DNA of 64,000 bases from Bilabrum cf. latius. Its lineage: Eukaryota > Bigyra: Bicosoecida > Bigyra > Bicosoecida. Of this stretch, positions 38,001 to 47,420 are shown one piece after another. The number at the start of each line of letters is the position of its first letter. The first letter of the stretch is position 1. Both the position numbers and the translations under genes were made by a program. The stretch spans positions 434,001-498,000 of the forward strand of contig OZ237754.1 of assembly GCA_965178125.1 (NCBI GenBank), written 5' to 3'. The notes beneath the pieces were generated by a model. That model made no database searches, was not told where the DNA came from, and worked only from the letters and a program-made list of their open reading frames with translations.

Positions 38001-38669
38001 GGGTGCGCCGGTCCTGTCGGGGGCACCTGCCCGGGCCATCCAAGAGCTTTCCGCCCTGGGGTGCTCGCCCCAGCGAATGCGAGCAGCTTCCTCGCCAAGC
38101 ACCTGTTCCCTGGCACTGCACAAGGCGGCATGCATCACGGTGGCAGCCGATGGCCCAGCCGCGCTGCCCCCCAGAAATCGCTTCGACAGCTCGACAAGCT
38201 CCGCGTGCTCCTCCGGCGCGACTACCGGCTGTACCGTGCGCAACCACCGCTTCACGGTCTCTCTCGGGTTTGGTAGGGGCAGCGGTGGCAAGAACCGCTA
38301 AAAGTCGAACAGCCTTGCTCGGTCAACGTCCCAGCCCAGGTAGTTCACGCAGAGCCAACGCGCTGCAGCCAGGTCAGTCAGAGATGCCCGTGGACTGGCA
38401 GTCCTACCCAGCAGTGCAGAGACACTTACCTCTGCTGCTATGCGTAACGCAGATGGAACAGCGATGATTCCAGCGCCGACGGCTAGGGAGCCACCGACTG
38501 CGAGCATGGAAGGAGGCTCTGACTCAACCGATGCGCTCCCAGATCCTGATTCTTTGTGTAAAGCACGCCTTGCTTTCGATTTTACGGTTGATACGCCATT
38601 TGATACCAATGGTAAATCAGCAACCGTTGGGTTCGCCTGCATATTACCAGGAGATCGATTCCCGTCCAT
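35094..38669 (-). CDS. Peroxisomal carnitine O-acetyltransferase-type enzyme
   Basis: Choline/carnitine acyltransferase. After a 120-residue N-terminal extension (ATG 38669, in-frame TGA just upstream) the enzyme begins FLPPLPLPNPRETVKRWL. Family blocks follow in order: GNWLRDTWLRFAYLRGRKPL, MDGYRYMFGCFRLPG, ALLTTMPRDRWARARRAL, MLHGNG, the active-site His in SIEHTPADAPI, TYESASTRRFHLGRTDTIRS, GVDRHFMAMQ and LSTSQ. The protein ends SSAAKL; -AKL is a PTS1 peroxisomal signal and is also the end of human CRAT. Six TAG codons are in frame (38298, 36903, 36456, 36330, 35925, 35208). The one at 35925 (SPDALV-X-MALQVA) is the invariant Gln of the family motif. TGA ends the gene at 35094. Inserts rich in Ser and charged residues make it about twice the usual length. 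It should move acetyl or acyl groups between CoA and carnitine. Confidence 0.93.
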
Positions 38670-38943
38670 GCTCGGTCAACGTCCCGCTTCGGCGGTGGAG
38701 TACGTAGCAATCCAAACTCTGCTGCAGGGAAACGCTGCGTAGCAGTCAGCAGAATTCTCGCGCTATAGCGGTCTTGGTGACTCTTTCTGTCGTGTGTTTT
38801 GTCATTTTCGCTGTCCGCCATGCTGCAATCCGGAATTGTTGCAACTTGAAGATCGATTAAAAAACGGACTCCTCGGCGGCGACAACTGAGCAGCGCCAAC
38901 ATTAAGGCTATGACTTCGAATAAAAAATTCGAATGAGTCGCCC

Positions 38944-38985
38944 CGCGAAACTTTTGGTCTCGACCTGATAGCGAAACTTTTGGTC
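38944..38985. promoter_or_regulatory. Duplicated 15-bp element in a divergent promoter
   Basis: The sequence gcgaaacttttggtc occurs twice, at about 38945 and 38971, with a 26-bp period. It lies between the divergent carnitine acyltransferase and mitochondrial carrier genes, close to the carrier ATG at 39008. It could be a transcription factor site or core promoter element. Function is inferred from position only. Confidence 0.4.
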
Positions 38986-39007
38986 CCAGGCTCGAACAGG
39001 ATCTAAG

Positions 39008-40798
39008 ATGGAAGGACTGACCTATGCGGAGCGGAGAGCACTTTTTACTCAGGTAACAAGCAAATCAAGCTTACGATCGAGCCGAAGCGAGCGAGAGACA
39101 GAGCGAGACGAATCTCTTGCGCTCGTGAAGCTATTTAGATCGATTGATGCGAACCACGACGGCAGCATTACAGCCACGGAATTGCTGAATTGGGTACTGT
39201 CTAGGGATGCGCATGATATAGATAAGGGTCGACTGGGACAGGCTGTAGCTGCTGCCATTGCGCAAGCAGATCGTGACAAAAGCGGCACCGTAGAGCTGGA
39301 CGAATTTGTGCTCGCCTTTCATGCGCTCGGAGCAGCTCGGGACCCAGAGACTGCTCTGCGGACGAGATTTATTGGAAGTCTACAGATTGATGATGGTGGA
39401 GAGGCCGCCCCAGCCGCGATTCCGGCGTCCCCTCGCAGCAGCGCTCCGGAGCCTGGTGGCTCGAGCAGCGAGGCGCGCGGTGGGTCCCTGCAGCCACAGC
39501 CGCTGCCAGCGATTACGAGTGAAATGCTAGGGCACCCCGCCATGTGGTGGGGCCAGCTGGCGGCTGGCATCGCTGCGGGAAGCCTGATGCGCACTGTGCT
39601 CGCGCCGCTTGACGCTGCAAGGCTGGTGCAGCAGGCGTCCCCGGTGGCACGGGGCCCCAGCGGCATGACCGCGGTTGCAACCATGCGGCAGCTCTGGGCC
39701 AGAGGCGGCCTCGAGGCGATCTTCGCAGGAAACCTGTACAACTGCATCAGGTTCGTCCCCTTTTCGGCCGCGTTCGCCATCGCGTTTCCCATCGTGTCCG
39801 ACAAAGTAGAGCCGCTCGTCCGGTGGGCGAGAAACAGGACCAGGGCGTGGGTCAGGGAGAACATGCCCGCGGACCAGGCGCAAAGGGCGGCTGGCTACCT
39901 TCCATCCCCCTCCCTCCTCTCTCGCAACTGCGCGGTGGCGGCTTCGGCGGCCGTGGCCTTCCCTCTGGGCTACCCTCTCGAGGTGGCCAGGCTGGGGCAG
40001 GCCTTGCGTAGGACGGTTCAGGGGAACAAAGTAGGCGCTACTCCAGTGGTGGGCACTGGCCTCAGCGGCAGGATTTCCACCGGACTGGGCATGGTGCGGG
40101 GGCTCGTGGCGCACCGGGGCCCGCTCGCGATGTTTCGGGGCGTGTGGCTGACGGCCGCCTGGGTCGTACCCTCGGTGGCGCTGCAGCACTGGGCCTTCCA
40201 CGCGGTGCTGTTCCGGTTTTCAGCCGCCCAGGAGTGGAAACCCGGACCGGAGGCGTTCGTGCTGTCGGCTCTCATTGCCGCGGGCGCGGCCATCGCCGCC
40301 CTGTACCCCTTAGACACGGTCAGGAAGCAGATGCAGAGGGAAGCGCTCGCGGAGCCCTTCCAGCAGGCTGCCTCGGAGCGTGCTGCGCTGTAGCACGCCA
40401 GTCTGGAGGCGCATGCGGCTGGGCTGGCACTGCCGGCGCAGTGCACATCTCGTCATTTCCCCACTGGCAAGGCTTCGAGCCAGGTTGGTATGTCATTGAC
40501 AGGAGGACGGAAGCACGCGGCGGTAGCGACGAACGCGATTGTCTCGTAGCGACGCGTTCGCACGTGGTTTATGGGCTTGTCATCGCCTGTGCACGAGTGG
40601 AGGCGTGGGATAGGGATTGCTCGAGGCGTGGTGGCCAGGGGAGGACTTGGAGGTCTGTATCGAGGTCTCCCGCTGGCATTCGGTCGCATGCTTCCGAGTG
40701 TGGCAGCCGGGCTCTTGATGCGTGAGTGGATGTTGGAACACGTTGGAAGTGGACTTCAGCCACTTTCGGACAGCGAGGCGTGCAGCGAAACTGGATGA
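39008..40798 (+). CDS. EF-hand calcium-regulated mitochondrial carrier (SCaMC/APC-like)
   Basis: The N-terminal domain has two EF-hand loops (DANHDGSITATE around residue 47 and DRDKSGTVELDE around residue 88). Three mitochondrial-carrier repeats follow, with PX[D/E]XX[K/R] signatures: APLDAARLVQQ, YPLEVARLGQAL and YPLDTVRKQMQR. This is the layout of the SLC25A23-25 ATP-Mg/phosphate carriers of the inner membrane. Two TAG codons (40391, 40547) fall between the third signature and the last helix. Reading through them recovers GLGGLYRGLPLAFGRMLPSV, which completes the third repeat before TGA at 40796. With the standard code the carrier would lack its sixth helix. The linker before the last helix is longer than usual. 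Confidence 0.9.
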
Positions 40799-41203
40799 AT
40801 TGAACCTGCGGTGCGTGTTCAAGTTGTGTACGCCTGAGCTATCAAATGGAGAAGGAACCCATGCCACCGCGTCCAGCAGCTGGAAGTCTTCCGCATGCGT
40901 CAGAATTTGACTTCAAACGAACGACATCACTCCGCGCGAGACGCTGCAGTCAATCGTTCTTCAATTTCATCATCCGCAAACTGTACAGGAACCAAAAGAT
41001 GCTCCTGCATCAAACCATGAAGCGACACGTTCAACGAATCAATAGAATGAGCATATTCTTACAAGATTTGCTGATTTGCGGTGGTATTTGCCGGAGCGCA
41101 GCAGTGTAGTGTCTGTAAGACCGCCTTGTTGGCTGCGACTCGATTTTGGTGACTTCGCAAGGAAGGTTCCCTCGACCACTTGCAATCCGCATCGACTTTG
41201 AAC
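40799..41203. other. Convergent intergenic region, nothing recognised
   Basis: About 400 bp between two convergent TGA ends. One short plus frame (40846-41109) has no protein-like character. It is probably 3' UTR of both neighbours. Confidence 0.5.
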
Positions 41204-42787
41204 TCACGCAAATCGCACCAGCAACGGGCAGTTTGCCATCCCCAGCTCTGACATGCTAGAATCTGTCTTAACCTCCCCTTTGCTGAGCATTATACCACTC
41301 CTTGCGCCTAGCTCAATCGTGTATGCCGGCACCACCACGGCCGCCGCCGCCCCCACGGCTGGCCCACCGCCCCCCGAGTCAGAGCCCATTGGAACAGAAC
41401 TGCCAGCGCTCCGCACGCCGCCAGCCCTCTTGGTGCCAAATCCAGCATCCAACAGGAGTGCATCTATCCACGCGAAGCACTCCTCGATCGTGCTGCCGCT
41501 GGCAAAGCGTCCCGTTGCTCGCTTCGGCACTGGAGCACCTGCTCGAGCAGCACCGAGCACAGCAGCTTCAGCGGAAAGCGGCACAGCACCACCGGCCGAC
41601 AAGCCGTCCCAAAGCCCTTCAAATCGTGCCTGAACCCTCAACGAACCTTCGCCGACTCCCGAAGCTCCCAACGCGGGCGCTGCCGCTCGGATGGATGCCG
41701 CTGCCGCCGCGCATTCCCCTGGTTCCGCAACGACAATCGCAGGCGCGCCGGGCTCCGATGACTCAGGACCTGTCAAGTCAACCACCTTGCCGCCTGCCAA
41801 TCCATCGGCCCCCATACCCACACCCCCAGACACAGGCCCGGCCCCATGCATCCCGCCGAAGCTGCCGTGCCCTCCGGCACCGCTCTCTCTTGCTCCCCCC
41901 GCCGACAGGGACATTGCGAGGGCCATCTGCAGCTCATCGTCGTCATCATGTCCCCCCTGCATGGCTGCCTGCCCCCCAGCGGCTCCGAATCCCCCACTGG
42001 CACCCGATGCCTCGTACCCCATGCGTCGGTCCGAATCGGCGTCGGTTTCGGCCAGCGACGCACGCAGAGCCGCCTCCAGCTCTGGGTCTGATGCGGCTCC
42101 CCCGCTCGCGCTCCCACCGCCGGAGGTTCCCCCCGCTGGCCTTGGTTTCGATTTGGACGCGAGCAGGGCGGGGATGGAGTGCCACGAGCCCGGGGGGCCC
42201 TCGCTGGTCGCCTCGAAGCTGGGAGGGAGCTTGCCGGTGATCACGAACAAGTTCCAGCCCTCGTTCCGGGCTTGACCCAAGAATGCAGCTAAGTAAAAAT
42301 CACTGAGGTGCTGCGGCTCCTTCAGCAATGAGTTAAGGTTCCAGTAGTGCCCGCCAATCCTCCGAATGCAATACCAATGGTCGCTTGAGTTGAGAATGAA
42401 GGCCTGGTACTTGGTTGGGTCTTTCATGCACGCATACACGGTCTCAGGCGACTCATCCATTCTCAATGAGGGGTATTTCTTGTTGAAGGCTTCCTGCAGA
42501 ACTCCTTGGCTGAAGTTGCCAGCAGAATCGACGTTGAAGCTGTCTTCAGCCAGATACTTGAGCGCATCCGACGTGTCTGCTCCCTAACTAACCATGAGCT
42601 ACCGCTCTCGCTCATCGAGCGCCCGAGCGTACCCTAGCAACTCTCCGACAGTAAATGCTGGAAACTGCACCAGATTATTCACACAATGCTGCGCGCATAG
42701 AGCGGCTACTTGCTTCTCGTGATAGAGCCACGCTGCCTTGCCGCTTGGACTAGAACTTGTTGAGCCTGAGCTGCCGGCTCCCGCCAT
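41204..42787 (-). CDS. Ataxin-3-like deubiquitinase: Josephin, UIMs and a UBX-like domain
   Basis: The Josephin cysteine-protease domain begins near residue 22 with YHEKQVAALCAQHCVNNLVQ, giving the oxyanion Gln and catalytic Cys. The catalytic His is in NSSDHWYCIRR and the Asn in YWNLNSLLKEP. Two ubiquitin-interacting motifs follow (DPELEAALRASLAE and DDELQMALAMSLSAGG). The C-terminus (GRFASGSTIEECFAWIDALL to YTIELGARSGIMLSKG and CPLLVRFA) looks like a UBX/ubiquitin-fold domain, an arrangement described for ataxin-3 homologues of some protists. Two TAG codons (42599, 42584) lie inside the Josephin fold, between YARALDERER and GADTSDALKYL, and the alignment continues through them. TGA ends the gene at 41204. 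The role would be ubiquitin-chain editing, probably with the p97/VCP machinery. Confidence 0.92.
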
Positions 42788-43920
42788 AAGTACTCGGCTA
42801 TCTCAATCGTGATTGCGTTCCTGAAAACGGGCTTGGGTGACGAGGTTCCGCTGCCACGTGCTGCGCGGCGGCAACTCGAGATGTGGCGACCAGTCCAGCC
42901 GCGACCAGGGCCGACCAGTGGCAACGAATCGCACAGAGAGGCTGAATACCTTCATACGCTGGCTAGAGTAGAGATAACTATTCCCGCAATGTATCTGCTG
43001 GATCGATGTCTCCATCACGGGGCTAGCGTGTAATTACAGGGCTCGTGCTGGAGATGCCACCCCCGGTGCTACCCGCGGGCTCAAGTTTGATGTGCAGGAT
43101 CAGCGTAGCTAATGCACCTACTAGAGCACAATCTAGTGGAATGTTAGAGTACCCCACCAAGCATGCCAGGCTGGTGTGAGGCCCTCGCTGACCCGTAGGA
43201 TCGGATCAGAGTGCGATTCCGGTTATCCACAGCAAGACCCCCAAAACTGCAACAGAAATGCACAGAGCACTCTGCACTTCTGGTGCAGTATTAAAGCGCC
43301 GCGAAAGATGACAGACACTAAGGATGACGATGACTGCGACTGCTTCGATGATTGCTCGGTCGGCTAGTGCGGAGCTTTGACGATGAGCGCAGTGTTTTTT
43401 GCATCAACGGCATGTAAGCCTCTAGTTTTGCCATGCCTCAACCCCGGCAGCGAATCACGATGATGTCAATATTTGGTAATAGTGAAGATGGACCTGGCAA
43501 CAAGCTAAGGTCCTCCTGGTGCATTGCCAGGCGTGCAAGCCATCTCACCGAATCCGCCCGTTTATCTTGCTCTGCACTTGCAGACGGGTTTACAGTTGAT
43601 TTTTCCTATATCGGCTAGACGCAATCCCTGCTAGGAACATTGGAAGGCTTTGATGGGGTCATCGTGCGCGGCCAGTGAGTATGAATGTGTTCATTGGATC
43701 TCGCGTGGTCCGTTCTCGGGCTTTCATTTCCACCATCTCAATCATAGCGTTTGCTCTTTTCGCCAGACTCCCAGGTGGCTCGAGTACGTACTTATAGGGC
43801 TCTTGGTACTTCAGGTATGATAGATTTGGCGCCGCATGCTCATATTTGAGAGAGAATTCTTTGCACCACTGTGCCGGACCCACACTAGCCTCCGAGTCGC
43901 AGGTACTCGCTGCTAGCGCC
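42788..43920. other. Mostly non-coding stretch with two doubtful small frames
   Basis: Two plus frames become slightly longer with TAG as sense. At 43308 one opens MTDTKDDDDCDCFDDCSVG, passes a TAG (43365) and ends at a TGA. At 43433-43678 another holds GFTVDFSYIG-X-TQSLLG and then GFDGVIVRG, ending at a TGA that overlaps a GTGAGT donor-like sequence. Neither has a known domain. They may be fragments or exons; I would not call them genes without transcripts. Confidence 0.3.
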
Positions 43921-45783
43921 ATGGTTTTTTGGGCAGGCCGCAACAACGAAGACGCTAGCATGTTTGAAGCCTTCTACTGCTGTGCTCCCTTCTGCTCCAC
44001 ATGCACCGGCAAGGAGCAGTACCTAGAGGCCATCGACAAGCTCAGGATGCAGCACCCCATCGCATTCAGGCCAACCAAGGACATCGCCACGGCTGTCCGG
44101 TTCATGTTCAACACTTGCATCATCGTGGTGGTGCAGGCCATCGTGCTGTCCGCGGTGGTGGGCATGGTTGGGGAGGCCATCGCGAACGGAAGCACGGACC
44201 AGTCGGCGGAGGACCTGCTCGGCACGTCGGCGGTGCTGTTCGTGCTGTCACTGGCGAGTGCACTGTACAGCGCAATGAGCTACACTGCCACCATCATCGC
44301 GAGTATCACGGGCACAGTAGTACAGGCTGACGAGCAGAATGCGTCGGCACTGAAGAAAACCGTTGGGAACGAATGGATCCCGCCGAGGCGCGTGGTGCTG
44401 GGCATGGACATAGGGGGCAAGCACTTCGCTTCCAAGTCTCGCGTGCAGCTTCGCAGCCCGATATGCTTGCTGCCGATCGGGGCAGGCCTGGCAGCTGGCG
44501 GTGCTTTGATGCTGACTGTGGCCGTGGGTGCCAGCTACTACGATGTCGCGATTGCCTTCGAGGACGAGGGCCTGACCCCAGCTGACCTGATCAACGGCGG
44601 GAACGATGACGCCGGTGGTGGTGGTGGGAGCGGCCGTCGGTTGCAGTGGGACGGGGACTCATCAGTGGTTGATATGGAAGGAGTGCATGGCTGGCTGGGC
44701 GGCGGCATTGGCAGGATGCTGCAGGACAGCAACGGGACCGGCAACGAGACTGGGAATGAGACTGGGAACGGGACACGGCTCATTTCGCGGCTGGACGGCG
44801 AGGCAGCCGTGATCCTGCGCGACCTGTTTTTGGTGCGTTTGGGGGCTGTGTTCCTTTCACTTGGGTGGATCTTCATGCTGGGGCTGGGCGCACTCGTCAC
44901 TGGGCTGGCTGTATCTTGCAATTTCTGCATCCATGGTCTCGGGCTGGCCGAGGATGAGTCGAAGCCGGAATCCAGCGACGATGGCGACGACAACTTTGGC
45001 GTGGCATGCTGTGCTCTCATGGGCACCTTCGCCATTCTTCTGATGATGTTCACCGCGTTTGCGTACCTTATGATCGGTCTCGCGGGAGCTGGCATCATTG
45101 GAGGGAGCGCGTGGACCCTGTGGTACGCCCGCAGCTTCTACGAGGCTGCAATCCGCACTGCAAACGGTGAGGGCGATGACGATGAAATAGACTGCTCGTG
45201 TGGCCTTGGGGAACAGCTCGTGATTCTAGGAGTGTCCTGCTGCATGCCTAGGATCGAGTCCAGGAAAGTGATCGAGGAAGGTGCCACCTCCAGCGATGTC
45301 AAGACCATCCGAAGGCTGCACGCGCCCCTCCGCGTGGCTCGGTGGGTCTTCAGGGGCGCGGCAATTTCGGCGCTCTCAGATTTTGTCCTGGGGATCGTCG
45401 CGCTGTCAAACCCCACCATCTACAGGGCTCTAGACACGGAGCTGGTCGAGGGGTACGAGATCGGGATCGTGTGTGGGATCCTAGGGGTGGTGCTGTGCGG
45501 CGTGGCGCTCATCCCGCTGGGCTGGGTGCTTTACAGCGGCGTGCTTGGTATGACGGAGGAGGATGACGGCAGCAAGATTCAGGAGCAGCTGGAGATGTCG
45601 TACTGCCCCGCGGTGCTGTCTCTGGCGCAGGCGGCTGCTTTCCGGCACGACGATAACGTATTGATCGCGCTGAAGGGAGACACAATGAAGGAGCTGGACA
45701 AGATGGAGAAGGACGACGACGGCGTAGGGATGATTCCAGAGGATGCAGATGACATCATTGAAATGCCCGACCCGCGAAAGTGA
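43921..45783 (+). CDS. Multi-pass membrane protein of unknown family, no TAG codons
   Basis: The frame starts at ATG 43921 (MVFWAGRNNEDASMFEAFYC) and ends at TGA 45781-45783, about 620 codons. About seven hydrophobic segments can be seen, among them IIVVVQAIVLSAVVGMVG, GTSAVLFVLSLASALYSAMS, IGAGLAAGGALMLTVAVG, LGAVFLSLGWIFMLGLGALV, LMGTFAILLMMFTAFAYLMI and GIVCGILGVVLCGVALIPLG. A loop after the third helix has repeated N-glycosylation sequons (NGTGNETGNETGNGT), suggesting a luminal or extracellular side. The C-terminal tail is acidic. The family is not recognised. Unlike almost all its neighbours it has no in-frame TAG, so it serves as an internal control for ordinary gene structure. Confidence 0.85.
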   Translation: MVFWAGRNNEDASMFEAFYCCAPFCSTCTGKEQYLEAIDKLRMQHPIAFRPTKDIATAVRFMFNTCIIVVVQAIVLSAVVGMVGEAIANGSTDQSAEDLLGTSAVLFVLSLASALYSAMSYTATIIASITGTVVQADEQNASALKKTVGNEWIPPRRVVLGMDIGGKHFASKSRVQLRSPICLLPIGAGLAAGGALMLTVAVGASYYDVAIAFEDEGLTPADLINGGNDDAGGGGGSGRRLQWDGDSSVVDMEGVHGWLGGGIGRMLQDSNGTGNETGNETGNGTRLISRLDGEAAVILRDLFLVRLGAVFLSLGWIFMLGLGALVTGLAVSCNFCIHGLGLAEDESKPESSDDGDDNFGVACCALMGTFAILLMMFTAFAYLMIGLAGAGIIGGSAWTLWYARSFYEAAIRTANGEGDDDEIDCSCGLGEQLVILGVSCCMPRIESRKVIEEGATSSDVKTIRRLHAPLRVARWVFRGAAISALSDFVLGIVALSNPTIYRALDTELVEGYEIGIVCGILGVVLCGVALIPLGWVLYSGVLGMTEEDDGSKIQEQLEMSYCPAVLSLAQAAAFRHDDNVLIALKGDTMKELDKMEKDDDGVGMIPEDADDIIEMPDPRK

Positions 45784-45822
45784 TATTCGAGCAAGACAAG
45801 AGTTCGTGCTGAATGCACAAAG

Positions 45823-46320
45823 ATGGCAGATTTGCTGGATGGATTCGATCTGATTGTATCTAGCGGAGGACTTTTCCTCCCTGCAACCTGCACTCTTCCA
45901 GATTCACTGCAGCCACCTGCGATTGTTGCCAGCGGTGGAAGTGTTCTGGTGATGATTCTATGCACCGAGGGCACTACAGCCTACGACAATGGAACTTTTA
46001 ATTCATTTGGCCGCCCAGGAGTTGCGCAGCCCTGGTATGATGTGCCGGACTGCTCTGGCTGGGACGTTGGGCGGCCATGCGTACAGCATTTCTCATCCCA
46101 AGAATCTCACCCAGATGAGGCTGGAGGTCTGCCTTTGTATGACTGGATTCGATGCTGTGCATCAGCCGTCGCGTATATGGCTGAACTGCTACCACAGAAG
46201 AAGGTATTATACGGAAGCTACCCAGAGCGTGCTGCTGTTCAGTAGTGTTGCAGCTTGCAAAGACGAGCAGACATTCCAATATCTTGGCACACAGAAATTA
46301 GCGTATCATTGTACAGTTGA
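45823..46320 (+). CDS. Hypothetical protein containing copy 1 of a duplicated segment
   Basis: The frame from ATG 45823 reads DGFDLIVSSGG, then GGSVLVMILCTEG, and reaches TGA 46318 if the TAG at 46243 is read as sense. The pattern of a buried hydrophobic strand followed by GGSVLVM resembles Rossmann or amidotransferase-like folds, but the remainder does not match a family I know. It begins 40 bp after the end of the membrane protein gene. A second copy of its middle part lies downstream in a different context, so this may be a gene fragment. Confidence 0.35.
45927..46078 (+). repeat. Direct repeat, copy 1 (152 bp)
   Basis: Matches 46472-46623 at 149 of 152 positions, offset 545 bp. Differences are TG to AA at 45936-45937 and one T/C change in the TATGAT codon pair. 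Sequence identity stops sharply at both ends. Confidence 0.95.
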
Positions 46321-46471
46321 GTCAATTCGCTTGCCCAGATCTGTGGCCGTACTACACAAAAGTGGAATCCACTTAGTCTCACGTGTTCCCTCTCTCTCTA
46401 GCGTTCAAGGCGGCATTAAGCGCAGATGCGATCCAGTCATTACCTACGAATAGTTTTGAATACACGAATGC

Positions 46472-46623
46472 TGCCAGCGGAAGAAGTGTTCTGGTGATGA
46501 TTCTATGCACCGAGGGCACTACAGCCTACGACAATGGAACTTTTAATTCATTTGGCCGCCCAGGAGTTGCGCAGCCCTGGTATGACGTGCCGGACTGCTC
46601 TGGCTGGGACGTTGGGCGGCCAT
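46472..46623 (+). repeat. Direct repeat, copy 2 (152 bp)
   Basis: Near-identical to 45927-46078 but flanked by unrelated sequence. It sits in an open plus frame (46383-46709, ending in TAA) that reads the repeat in the same phase as copy 1. Probably a recent local duplication of part of a coding region. Confidence 0.95.
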
Positions 46624-46829
46624 ATATGTATTGCGCGGCTAGTACCTCACATGCTTATGTATGCAAGCACCTACTGTGTTTTGTCCCGAATACAACTCGC
46701 TGGTTTTAAGAACTGCACTGCACATTCCAATACCGGAACAAAAACCACAACTGCAAGTGAAATTCTCCTGTATTTACTGGCAGATGCAAGGCGATAAATC
46801 TGATAAGAATCCTTGAGGCGTTGAATTAA

Positions 46830-47189
46830 ATGGTTAGTTGGCGCGTCTGGCTGCGATCTCCATACGCTAAGGCTGGAATGGTCCTGCTTCCAGTCAGTAT
46901 TTTCGGCGGCTTCGGGTACCGCCTTTACGTCTAGTATCTCGATCTAGAACAGTCGTATCTCGATGCCGTTGAGCATTAGGTTAAGCGTGAGGCTAGTGGT
47001 GAGGGCAACTTCGGTGACGAAGGCCATGGTGGAGGAGAGCAGGTGATCCCCAAGGCACTGACACGGCAGCAGCGGACAGCTCTTGAGAAGGAAAGAGACA
47101 GAATTATCGGGCAGCTAGCCAAGTTGGAAGCAGTTAGACACAAGCGAAAATTGGAACTGGAGTAGCATGGCGGATCTGGCAGAACCTGA
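46830..47189 (+). CDS. Small single-helix membrane protein with coiled coil, visible only with TAG as sense
   Basis: ATG 46830 to TGA 47187-47189 gives 119 residues with three TAG codons (46932, 46977, 47163). The sequence is clearly protein-like: MVSWRVWLRSPYAKAGMVLL, a short hydrophobic helix (PVSIFGGFGYRLYV-X-YLDLE), and a charged C-terminal coiled coil (LTRQQRTALEKERDRIIGQL, AKLEAVRHKRKLELE-X-HGG). The longest standard-code piece is too short to be called, so this gene would be missed altogether. The short N-terminus plus one helix plus coiled coil would suit a small mitochondrial or ER membrane subunit, but I do not recognise it. Confidence 0.7.
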
Positions 47190-47420
47190 GTATGCTGCGA
47201 CACCTCAAGCACTCCAAATTGGTCCGCTCCTACAGCGTTTATGCTGATGAGGCAGTTGATAAAGATTGCTCATTGAGCATGCCATACTAAATTGCATAGA
47301 CTTCATCTTGCGGTTCAACTCGATTGAATCAGTCAATATCTGTTTGTCCATTCAGTTCACATGATGTGAGGTGCTAGGTTGCATCGCTTCCGGAACCAGC
47401 CCACTCTGCCGCACTAGTAG

